Assembly (NCBI RefSeq): GCF_905120475.1
Contig: NZ_CAJHOE010000008.1
Coordinates: 1-37,019 of the forward strand
Reading direction: 5' to 3'
Origin: Campylobacter suis
GTDB lineage: Bacteria > Campylobacterota > Campylobacteria > Campylobacterales > Campylobacteraceae
DNA length: 37,019 nucleotides
Shown: positions 1 through 7,586 of the stretch, in pieces
Layout of the letters: every line of letters starts with the position of its first letter
How positions within the stretch are numbered: the stretch's first letter is position 1
The notes under the pieces: generated by a model
Seen by the model: only the letters and a program-made list of their open reading frames with translations
What the model was told of the DNA's origin: nothing
The model's database searches: none
Made by a program: the position numbers and the translations under genes

Positions 1-1
1 T

Positions 2-694
2 GTCGTTGATAACTGGATAAATTCTGGCGCTAAAATAGACCTTGGAAATGGCAACAATAAACTATCTGTTGGAACAAACATAGATAGCGCAACTGTAATA
101 GCTGGTGATGGCAATGATGTTGTGAACGTCAATGATTGGGTAAGAGCTGCTTCAAATATAGACCTTGGTGATGGCAATGATACGCTAAATATAGGAAATG
201 GAGTTTATAATAGTACTATAAATATGGGTGCTGGTAATGATACATTAAACATCAAAGATGCTATTGATAGAACTAGCATAAATCTTGGCGATGGAGATGA
301 TACTATCATTATAGAAAAAGGCGGAGTTATAGGCAGTACTGAAGATGAAGGTGCGATCGATGGTGGAAGCGGATACGATAAACTCGTTTTATCTAATCCA
401 GAATCAAGCATAAATTTAACTCATTTAGCATTCCATGCAAACAATATCGAAGAAGTAGATGTGTCTGGTGGCACAAATGCTACGACTATCAATGTTAAAC
501 TAGCCGATGTTATTAACTTAACAGATGAGAATAATAAGTTAAGAATAACAGGTGATGCAAATGACAAGGTTGATTTTAAAGATAGTGGTTGGGAAAAAGT
601 CGCAACTACGGATGATGGCTATGATGCATATACAAATTCTAGTAATTCTAGTGTAACTATCGAGATAAAACAAGGCATAGATGTAGATTTATAG
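2..694 (+). CDS. RTX-like repeat surface/exported protein, C-terminal part (5' end outside window)
   Basis: The frame is open from the window edge to a TAG at 692-694, so this is the last ~230 residues of a larger protein. It carries at least five glycine/aspartate-rich repeats of about 22 residues (LGNGNN, AGDGND, LGDGNDTL, MGAGNDTL, LGDGDDTI), the pattern of RTX calcium-binding nonapeptides alternating with beta strands. A non-repetitive tail of ~110 residues follows and ends in acidic and hydrophobic residues (DVDL), as is common for type I secretion substrates. Related Campylobacter proteins are S-layer proteins or large RTX adhesins/toxins; which one cannot be told without the N-terminus. 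No secretion genes are visible. An internal ATG at 122 is not the real start because homology-like repeats continue upstream of it. Confidence 0.7.
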   Translation, partial: VVDNWINSGAKIDLGNGNNKLSVGTNIDSATVIAGDGNDVVNVNDWVRAASNIDLGDGNDTLNIGNGVYNSTINMGAGNDTLNIKDAIDRTSINLGDGDDTIIIEKGGVIGSTEDEGAIDGGSGYDKLVLSNPESSINLTHLAFHANNIEEVDVSGGTNATTINVKLADVINLTDENNKLRITGDANDKVDFKDSGWEKVATTDDGYDAYTNSSNSSVTIEIKQGIDVDL

Positions 695-716
695 TAGCAC
701 ATGTAAAAGGGCGTGG

Positions 717-745
717 GGGAGGGTTAACTTCCCTTGCATAATTTT
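717..745 (+). terminator. probable terminator of the RTX-like gene
   Basis: A GC-rich hairpin (717-722 pairing with 728-733, one G-T wobble, 5-nt loop) starts 22 bases after the stop codon and is followed by a T-rich stretch. Confidence 0.45.
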
Positions 746-813
746 GCTTTTGTAAAATAATACAAACTATAGCCTATATAAATTTTTACTTTGAGCGAAC
801 CTAAGCAAACTTT

Positions 814-860
814 ACACAGCCGTTATTTATATTCCCACTTCGGATTATAAATGGCTGTGT
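814..860. terminator. long hairpin between RTX-like gene and integrase remnant
   Basis: ACACAGCC (814-821) pairs perfectly with GGCTGTGT (853-860), and ATTTATA (825-831) with TATAAAT (846-852), with a 3-nt bulge on the left arm. A T-rich tract (861-871) follows on the plus strand. It may be a second terminator for the RTX-like gene, or the end structure of the inserted element, because it sits exactly where the integrase remnant loses its frame (about 876). Confidence 0.4.
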
Positions 861-875
861 ATTGTTTTGTTTGGG

Positions 876-1358
876 TCAAATAGCACTTAAAATTTCTTTT
901 ATATCACTGTATCTAATATCTTTGATATCCATTTTGCCAAATGCTGGTAAAAAATATTGTTTATGTCTGCAAGCAACCTTTGATAAATAGCTCTCTTTTT
1001 TACCATTTTTTCATTTATGCTCTATGATTTTGTAAAAAAGATTTTCATAGATATAAGCGTCCTTTTTCTTGCCTCTTAACTCATCTATATTTTGTTTTCC
1101 GCTATTTAGTTTTTTTAGTATTTGCATGGTTTTTGTTTGCGCTATTGCTACCGTAAAAATACTTTCTTGCCTTTCGCCTATTTTTATAAATTTGCTATCA
1201 AATTTAAGGCTAAAAGTTTTTGTGCCTTTTGGATTTATAAAAATATAAAACTCTTTGGGGTTATTAACTACTTTTTTATATTGTCTGAGTTGTGGTATAA
1301 GATTTTTAATATCTTTATCTTGTATAGTTATTGTTGCGATATTTTCCACTTTGCTCAC
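876..1358 (-). pseudogene. tyrosine recombinase/integrase, N-terminal half, decayed
   Basis: From ATG at 1358 the minus strand encodes 115 residues ending at a TGA (1011-1013). They resemble the arm DNA-binding domain of phage-type integrases: the block around EFYIFINPKGTKTFSLKF and KFIKIG is the usual beta-sheet signature. The same frame continues past the TGA for another 44 codons that read like the core-binding domain (SYLSKV...RHKQYFLPAFGKMDIKDI...IKEILSAI) and then stops at 876-878, so the TGA looks like a nonsense mutation in an old gene. At 876 the frame breaks just where a family-typical FNPN/FDPN motif would follow in the +1 frame. The catalytic domain is missing. The family call rests on motif recognition only. 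Confidence 0.6.
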
Positions 1359-2028
1359 TTTTGGATAATTTTTGGAGCAATACCGACTTAATTAAATTTA
1401 CTGCTCTAATTTCTGACCTTAATTCATCTGAATTAAGATTAATTGAAGCATATGAAAAAGCAATTAAAAGTAATTAAATATTGCTCCCAGCTTCGCAAAC
1501 AAGGGAAATTAAAGTAAATTAAGGGTATTAATTAGAACTGAAAGTAACTTAAAATTAACTTAAATAGTGGTTAGAGGCAGAATCCGTCAATGTAGGCATT
1601 TACTAACATAAGTCAGACCCCTTTTTCAAGGGGTCGTTGATAGCCGTAGCTACCAAGTTGCTTGATATCGATTTTACCAAAATAAACTTAAAAATAGTTT
1701 TATTCATAATTTTGTCCATTTTTTGATATATTGTATATAAAATAGCCTTAAACTCCACCTACCTTTACTTATGCTGTCTCTCAGCTATCTGACATTAGCT
1801 TTGCATATAGCAGCCATAGTTAGTGTCTGAGCAACTCATTGACTTTTTATGTTAAGTATTGGGGCACCAACTATACCAATATTGGAAGCAAATGCAACTT
1901 AAAATCTTATAGTCATCACACGGTAACCCATCAAATTCTTTGAGCAAATTCTCACCTATAAAATCTATTTTTACATCTACGCCCTTATGATATGGGTGTT
2001 ATAGCATATTTGATATAAGTTTATTTTT
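1359..2028. other. non-coding scar with decayed coding fragments
   Basis: No intact gene is visible. Fragments: (a) plus strand 1379-1477, an open stretch ending ALISDLNSSELRLIEAYEKA and a stop, which looks like the C-terminus of a small helical protein; (b) a hairpin GACCCC/GGGGTC at 1616-1635; (c) minus strand ~1617-1690, reading FGKIDIKQL, which resembles FGKMDIKDI of the neighbouring integrase remnant; (d) minus strand ~1888-1982, reading IDFIGENLLKEFDGLPCDDY before running into stops. This is the expected look of a mobile element remnant. I cannot name (a) or (d). Confidence 0.4.
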
Positions 2029-2544
2029 TCACCCATACCTAAGTACCTCCACCACATCCTTTAATATCTTAGGATTTATCTGCTCTCCGTAAGTTTTAGC
2101 TGTTATGTTATAAGTTTGTTCGTGTCCAGCTAAGGCTGCGATATGCTCTATTCGTTGATTGGCTTGCAAGAGTTTATTTATAAAGCTATGCCTAAAAGAG
2201 TAAAAGGTCTTACTTTTATTACCTTTTGCGATGACTTTATGGTTTATCTTTTTTCTAAAGTATTCTGAGAAGTCTTTATTGTCGCTAAAGAAAATTCTAG
2301 CCGCCCTACCATTTTCCTTAGCCTTTTTCTTTCTCATATCGATATGATTAAGAAACCCAATCTCTACAAGCTTACTATGAAGTGGTATAAGTCTAATAGA
2401 ACTACTTGTTTTTACCTTCTTTTTCTTGCCTAGATTCGTATCAAAGTTTTTGTTAATGTCTATGCAAAGCACCCCATCTATCTCTTTTATATCATCGGTT
2501 GTTAGCTGGGTCATCTCCTTTATCCTCATACCAGTATAGGCTGT
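2029..2544 (-). pseudogene. tyrosine recombinase/integrase, catalytic C-terminal half
   Basis: The minus strand encodes the catalytic domain of a tyrosine recombinase: AYTGMRIKEM (first catalytic Arg), FYSFRHSFI (HxxR-type box, here RHS), AALAGHE (second His/Gly box) and TAKTYGE (nucleophile Tyr region). The open frame begins directly in front of the first catalytic box; the arm and core-binding domains that should precede it are absent, and upstream sequence to ~2593 is open but not family-like. An ATG at 2527-2529 lies inside the GMR motif and is not a natural start. With the N-terminal half lying downstream on the same strand (876-1358), these are either two decayed integrases or one rearranged gene. 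Confidence 0.7.
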
Positions 2545-2633
2545 TTTGTTTGTTTGGTGTGTTTTGGTAAATATATTAAAATTAAAATTATTTTATGCTA
2601 AATTTAATAAGCAAAAAATCACTAAGGCATAAG

Positions 2634-3527
2634 ATGAATTTTAGACATATGCAACTTGTTTTAAAAGTGGCTTAAATGCAAAGTTTTACAAAGGCAGCAA
2701 ATGCACTAAAAGTGCCACAACCATCGCTTTCTCAAAGCATATTTGCACTAGAAAAAGAGCTTGGAGTGACCCTTTTTAACCGCAGCACAAATCCCATCTC
2801 ACTAACTCACGCAGGTGAAATTTACTTATCAAAAGCAACGCTTATTAGCGACTTGTGTGATGATCTAACAACGCAGATAAAAGAGCTAAGTGCTATGCAA
2901 ACAGGCAAAATTCGCATAGGCTTTTCACAAAATGGCTACAACATGCTCCCAGATATTTTGCCAAAATTTTGTAAGCGTTTTAGCAGTGCAGACATTAAAA
3001 TTTCACAACTTTTCTCAACACTAAAGATCAAACAAATGCTTCTTGATGATGAGATCGACATTGGTATGCTGATGCTTCCTATTGATAGTGCGTTGTTAAA
3101 TTATGAGATAGTAAAAAAGAGCATGGCGTATCTAGCTTTGCCTATTTCACACCCACTTTCGATAAAATTTAAAAGTAAGAATTTGCCAAAAATTTCCATA
3201 AAAGAGCTTAAAAATGAGAAATTTATCTTGCCAAAAAGCTCTCAAGAAAGTCGCATTATTTTTAATAAAATTTTTAGCAATGCGGGCTTTGAGCCTGAAA
3301 TTTTATGCGAAACCGAAACATTTGATATAGCAAATGCTATCGTAGCAAGCGGTGTTGGCGCGTGTTTTAGTATCAGTGAGCTTATAAAAGATGATAAAAG
3401 GGATAAGATAAAGCTTTTTGATATAAGTGAGCCAAGCCTTGCAAAAATACTAGCCATAGCCTACAAAAAGGACAAAAAGCTATCTGAGCTTGCAAGTGAG
3501 TTTATGAAAATGGCAAAAGAGTGCTAA
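2634..3527 (+). pseudogene. LysR-family transcriptional regulator interrupted by in-frame TAA in the HTH
   Basis: ATG at 2634 opens MNFRHMQLVLKVA, then a TAA at 2673-2675, then MQSFTKAANALKVPQPSLSQSI in the same frame. Together they make a normal LysR winged helix-turn-helix, so the TAA replaces a residue that is usually Glu or Gln in the first helix. The remainder (ATG at 2676, 283 residues) contains the second half of the HTH, the linker helix and the LysR substrate-binding domain, full length for the family. A protein restarted at 2676 would lack helix 1 and probably bind DNA poorly. The gene is convergent with mfrE and shares a hairpin with it. The target genes cannot be inferred with confidence. 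Confidence 0.8.
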
Positions 3528-3538
3528 AAAGCACTCTT
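3517..3538. terminator. bidirectional terminator between LysR gene and mfrE
   Basis: AAGAGTGCT (3517-3525) and AGCACTCTT (3530-3538) form a perfect 9-bp stem with an AAAA loop that includes the LysR stop codon. It lies between two convergent genes and can serve both strands. Confidence 0.6.
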
Positions 3539-3550
3539 AAGCTTAAAAAT

Positions 3551-4414
3551 TTATGAAACTAACTTGGTCGCATCTTGTATATTTAGATCAAGTCCAAGCT
3601 CTTCATTGCTTAGTCCAAGAGCAAGACCCACAAGCTGAGAAAGGTGAATGATAGGTTTTCTAACCTTTGAGTTTTGAGCATCTTGATAGCGTTCTTGATA
3701 GATGTCAAGTTGCATTTGGCAAAGCGGACAAGGAGTTACGACTACATCAGCACCGTTACTATCGGCATTTCCGACTATCTGAGATGACATTTTTTGCACT
3801 GATGTTACAGCTGGATAGCTCGCGTGAAAACCGCAGCAGTCAAGCCTTTTTTCAAATGGCACTATCGTTGCACCAAGTGCGCTAACCACGGCTTCAAAAC
3901 TTTTTGGATTAGTTGAGCTTTCTTTTACTAGCTCTTTTTCAGGGCGAAGTGAGTGACAGCCGTAAAAAAGCGCTACTTTTAGAGCTGATAGTGGCTTAGT
4001 TACCTTTGCTTTTAGAGTGTCTAAATTTTGATAAAGCACCCAAAGTAGACTTGTTATCTCAGTTGTGCCGTTATACTGCATCTTGCCTTCGGCTAGAAAT
4101 TTATTGATATGCTCTTTTGCGCCTTTATCAAGGGTGTTTTTAGCTTTTGTTAGTGTTAGCATACAAGTTGAGCAAGTCGTAAGTAGCGGCATATTCATGC
4201 CTTCTGCTAAGGCTATATTTCTAGCATTTGCAACTAAACTAGCCATAGGATCTACGCATTGTGCCTGAGTAGCACCACAGCAGCTCCAGCCCTTTATCTC
4301 ATGCAAAGTTATGCCAAGTATCGGAGCTATGGCTTCTAGGCTCATTTTTGACTCTTTTGCAGCCTGGCTTAAAACACAGCCCGGGAAAAATGCAAATTCT
4401 TTTGTGTTACTCAT
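3551..4414 (-). CDS. mfrE: methylmenaquinol:fumarate reductase, CCG-domain subunit MfrE
   Basis: This 287-residue protein has two CCG domains as in heterodisulfide reductase HdrB and type E succinate dehydrogenases: PGC near residue 13, WSCCG near 44 and TTCSTC near 81 in the first; YGCH near 152, DCCGFH near 192 and TPCPLC near 228 in the second. These cysteines bind an iron-sulfur cluster thought to link quinol oxidation to MfrB. Its ATG overlaps the mfrB stop by four bases (ATGA), so translation is coupled. In Campylobacter jejuni and Wolinella succinogenes the MfrABE complex is a periplasm-facing fumarate reductase using low-potential methylmenaquinol. Databases often label the gene sdhC/sdhE; the gene order A-B-E supports the Mfr name. 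Confidence 0.88.
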   Translation of the reverse strand: MSNTKEFAFFPGCVLSQAAKESKMSLEAIAPILGITLHEIKGWSCCGATQAQCVDPMASLVANARNIALAEGMNMPLLTTCSTCMLTLTKAKNTLDKGAKEHINKFLAEGKMQYNGTTEITSLLWVLYQNLDTLKAKVTKPLSALKVALFYGCHSLRPEKELVKESSTNPKSFEAVVSALGATIVPFEKRLDCCGFHASYPAVTSVQKMSSQIVGNADSNGADVVVTPCPLCQMQLDIYQERYQDAQNSKVRKPIIHLSQLVGLALGLSNEELGLDLNIQDATKLVS

Positions 4415-5385
4415 TTCATCGCTCCTTGTTTTTCAGCTTTTCTTGCAGCCTCTATCATCTTAACTAGCTCATCATGACCCTCTATCTTATCTCCGCCAAA
4501 AATGTGAAGTGGATTCATCTTGCCAGCCATCATTAAATTTGCTGCTATATCCATTTTGCCCATATTTTTGATAACACCTTCGCTTCTAAGTGCTAGTTTT
4601 ATCTCATTGAGCCTTCCATCGCCCTCTACCATATCAAGTAAAAATGCCTCAGCATGTCCTGGACCTTCGCCTTCATTTAGCCCGCTTCTCATAGCCATAA
4701 CACGCAAATTTGATATATCGCTAAATGAGCTTATGCCTTTTGGACAGCGATCAGCACACTCCTGGCAATGCACGCAGTTCCAAAGTCTGTTTGTCACCGA
4801 TGGTTTTACATGTATCATAGCGTCTTTGCTTCTTGAATCAGCTGCCGCCCTATAAGCGTGAGTAAAGACAAATGGCTGCATATAATCGCTTTGATCAGCT
4901 TCTAGCTTTGAGCACTCAGACGCACAGCAACCGCACAAAATGCAGTCCCATTGTTTGCTTATGCGATCAAACTCGGCTTGAGTTTGCTTACAACCTTTTT
5001 CTTTTGAAAATTCACTTTTTGCTGTTATGCTAGGCTTAATCTTGCGTAAATTTTCAATGCTTGGCTCCCAATCCACAACCAAATCAGAAATCACTTTGAA
5101 ATTTCCAAGTGGAGAGATCCTTAAAATTTCAGGATTTTCATACTCTTTAAGTAGCTCCTCCATCTTTGTATCACAGGCAAGATAAGAGTGCCCATTTACT
5201 CTAACCGCACACGCACCGCAAATCGCCGAACGGCAAGAGGCTGTGAAATTTAGAGTTATATCTTTTGTTTGTTTTATGTGTAGCAAAACTGTCAGTAGTG
5301 TTTTGCCAACCAACTCATCTTTTGATAACTCAAATGTTGATTCGTATTTTTTTGTGCCATTAAATCTATCTATTATTATTTTCAT
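4411..5385 (-). CDS. mfrB: fumarate reductase iron-sulfur subunit MfrB
   Basis: The product is 324 residues from the ATG at 5385, chosen because AGGA lies a few bases upstream and the sequence MKIIIDRFNG matches the usual N-terminus; a longer frame to 5418 would overlap mfrA. An N-terminal ferredoxin domain holds the [2Fe-2S] cysteines (C51, C56, C59, C71: CRSAICGAC...C). Two further clusters are bound by CILCGCCASEC and CVHCQECADRCPKG. It passes electrons between the MfrE quinol side and the MfrA flavin. It follows mfrA by 10 bases and overlaps mfrE. No signal peptide is visible; export is expected as a hitchhiker on the Tat-targeted MfrA. Confidence 0.9.
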   Translation of the reverse strand: MKIIIDRFNGTKKYESTFELSKDELVGKTLLTVLLHIKQTKDITLNFTASCRSAICGACAVRVNGHSYLACDTKMEELLKEYENPEILRISPLGNFKVISDLVVDWEPSIENLRKIKPSITAKSEFSKEKGCKQTQAEFDRISKQWDCILCGCCASECSKLEADQSDYMQPFVFTHAYRAAADSRSKDAMIHVKPSVTNRLWNCVHCQECADRCPKGISSFSDISNLRVMAMRSGLNEGEGPGHAEAFLLDMVEGDGRLNEIKLALRSEGVIKNMGKMDIAANLMMAGKMNPLHIFGGDKIEGHDELVKMIEAARKAEKQGAMK

Positions 5386-5395
5386 CTTATTGTCC

Positions 5396-7243
5396 TTATG
5401 CTGGTTTTTTACCATCAAGTGAGAATATACCCGTTACAACCTCTTTGTAGCTAAGCTCTGGCTTGCCATCTTTTAGCGTTACAATGCTATGTTTTAAGAA
5501 ATTCTCATCATCTCTTTTTGGATAGTCTTCCCTTGTGTGAGCTCCGCGGCTTTCTAGTCGTCTTTGTGCCGCTAGGCAAGCACACCTTGAAAGAAGTATG
5601 AGATTGCCAAGTTCTACATAGTCGGTAAAGGCTGTATTCATAACCGCATTTGTATCTGGAATGCGTATGTTTTCATATTTTGTTTGGATTGTTTCTAAAT
5701 TTCTTGATAGCTCATCAAGTTTTTCTTGTGTTCTAAAAATTCCCATCAAATCCCAGTTGTTTCGTCCAAGCTCTTCACGCAAGGCATACATATCGTTTGC
5801 ACTTCCCTCTCCGTTTGCGATTTGTTTGAATTTATCTTGCCATTTTTTTGCTAGCTCGGCAGTTTTTTCTCCATTTGTAAAGCCACTAACTTCTTTTGCA
5901 TAATCCCCAGCACCCTTTCCTGCCAAATCTCCTGTAACAACAGCGTCAGTAAGAGAATTTCCGCCAAGACGATTTGCACCATGAAGAGATACACAAGAGG
6001 CTTCACCACCTACAAATATACCAGCTATTTTTGTGCTTATATTGTCAAATTTTGCAACCTCTATGCCACCCATAGAGTAGTGTGCTGTTGGGCGGATAGG
6101 CACTGGTGTATCAACTAGGTCTATATTTTGAAAAAGCATTGCAGTGTGGCGAATTTTTGGCAAAGCTTTTAAAATTTTCTCTTTGCCAAGATGACGAACA
6201 TCGCAAAGAACATACGAGCTAAGACCCTCGCCATATCCTCTTCCTTCTCTGATCTCAGTTTCTATGGCGCGAGCAACCACATCGCGTGGAGCTAACTCCA
6301 TCTTTTCGTGGTAGTTTTTCATAAAACGCTCGCCTTTGTTATTTAGCAAATACCCACCCTCTCCGCGTGCAGCTTCTGTGATGAGAGAGCCTCCGTTTTG
6401 AACGCCTGTTGGGTGAAATTGAAGTATTTCTGGATCTTCAAATCCAAGTCCAGCCCTAAGAGCTGCTGCTATGCCATCACCAGTGGCTATAAATGGCGTA
6501 GAAGTTCTGTTGTAAAAAATTCTCGTATATCCGCCAGTGGCTATAACTAACGACTTGCAAAGCACTGGGTAAATTTCGCCAGTTTGGATATTGCGAAGCA
6601 CTACGCCTTCGGCTTTGCCTTCATTGACGCCGATTTCAAGTAATTCGTGATCCATTAAAAACTTAACCCCATTTGTGATAGCATCATCAAGACAGGCGTG
6701 CATTAGGATATGACCTGTTTTATCGGCTGAAAAGTTACAGCGCTTTTTACTAGCACCACCCATAAATCTAAAATTTATATCTCCGCTATCTTTTCTTGAA
6801 AAGAGCATTCCGTTAAAATCAAGCTCATGCACAACCTTGCCTGCTATTTCGCAAAACTTAACAACAGTATCTTGATCGCAAAGATATGCACCGCCTTTAA
6901 CGGTATCATAAGCATGAAGTTTAAAGCTATCGCCTTGTGAAAAATCAGTAACTGCGTTTATCCCGCCCTCTGCCATACAGGTTGCGTTTCGTGATGGCAT
7001 CATCTTAGTAGCGACCACAACGCTTAAATTTGGATTTTCTTTACGCACAGCAGTTGCAGCCCTTAGCCCAGCTCCCCCCGAGCCGATAACTAGGACATCT
7101 ACGCTTGGCAAGCCCTGTTTATTGCCACTGTTTTTTACATCATTTGCCAGTGCATTGGTAACACCCCCGCTAAGACTAAGAGCACCCACGCCAATACAGG
7201 CAGTTTGCAAAAAATCTCGCCTGTTGAAATTTTCTTCGCTCAT
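5396..7243 (-). CDS. mfrA: periplasmic fumarate reductase flavoprotein MfrA
   Basis: The product is 615 residues from ATG 7243 (AAGGAAAG ribosome binding site; an upstream TTG at 7258 is within the RBS region and is rejected). The N-terminus NRRDFLQTACIGVGALSLSGG is a Tat signal with twin arginines at residues 8-9, which separates MfrA from cytoplasmic FrdA. A Rossmann FAD site follows (VLVIGSGGAGLRAA), then the fumarate-site motifs LQFHPTG, RPTAHYSMGG and HGANRLGGNSL. The position that carries the covalent-FAD histidine in FrdA/SdhA (R-S-H-T) reads R-N-A-T here, with Ala87 in place of His. It is the first gene of mfrABE and catalyses fumarate reduction (or the reverse) in the periplasm. Confidence 0.92.
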   Translation of the reverse strand: MSEENFNRRDFLQTACIGVGALSLSGGVTNALANDVKNSGNKQGLPSVDVLVIGSGGAGLRAATAVRKENPNLSVVVATKMMPSRNATCMAEGGINAVTDFSQGDSFKLHAYDTVKGGAYLCDQDTVVKFCEIAGKVVHELDFNGMLFSRKDSGDINFRFMGGASKKRCNFSADKTGHILMHACLDDAITNGVKFLMDHELLEIGVNEGKAEGVVLRNIQTGEIYPVLCKSLVIATGGYTRIFYNRTSTPFIATGDGIAAALRAGLGFEDPEILQFHPTGVQNGGSLITEAARGEGGYLLNNKGERFMKNYHEKMELAPRDVVARAIETEIREGRGYGEGLSSYVLCDVRHLGKEKILKALPKIRHTAMLFQNIDLVDTPVPIRPTAHYSMGGIEVAKFDNISTKIAGIFVGGEASCVSLHGANRLGGNSLTDAVVTGDLAGKGAGDYAKEVSGFTNGEKTAELAKKWQDKFKQIANGEGSANDMYALREELGRNNWDLMGIFRTQEKLDELSRNLETIQTKYENIRIPDTNAVMNTAFTDYVELGNLILLSRCACLAAQRRLESRGAHTREDYPKRDDENFLKHSIVTLKDGKPELSYKEVVTGIFSLDGKKPA

Positions 7244-7536
7244 TTTCTTTCCTTTCAAAAAAAGATAATTTTTGTCTTAATTCTTTTATATTTCTTAATT
7301 TAAAAGATTAACTATGAAATATTATTGCAATTTTTAATATAAGTTAAATATTATTTTATATATTAACTGATAATAAAAATATTATAATATCTGTTTTTTA
7401 GGGATTGTTCTAGTCTGTATTTAATAAAATATGAAAATAAAATAATATACGCTAGTGTAAGTTGAGTTGAATTTGACCATGTTTTAATCAAAAGTATTTT
7501 GTAAATTTTAGAAATTTTTAGTATGGATATGATGAA
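7244..7536 (-). promoter_or_regulatory. mfrABE upstream region
   Basis: About 290 very AT-rich bases hold no reading frame of note. They must contain the mfrA promoter. TATAAT-like hexamers occur several times (for example around 7370-7395 on the minus strand), too many to choose one. I see no clear operator. Confidence 0.3.
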
Positions 7537-7568
7537 GGGTTTGCACCTGTTATGTTAGATGCAAACCC
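7537..7568 (-). terminator. terminator of assT
   Basis: GGGTTTGCA (7537-7545) pairs perfectly with TGCAAACCC (7560-7568) around a 14-nt loop, 19 bases beyond the assT stop. The following T-tract is weak, so efficiency is uncertain. Confidence 0.5.
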
Positions 7569-7586
7569 AAAAGTGCAGATGAAATA

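Noticed and set aside
4520-4855. 111-codon plus-strand frame opposite mfrB
   Set aside because: Lies wholly antisense to a well-supported gene and has a serine/isoleucine-rich composition typical of shadows.
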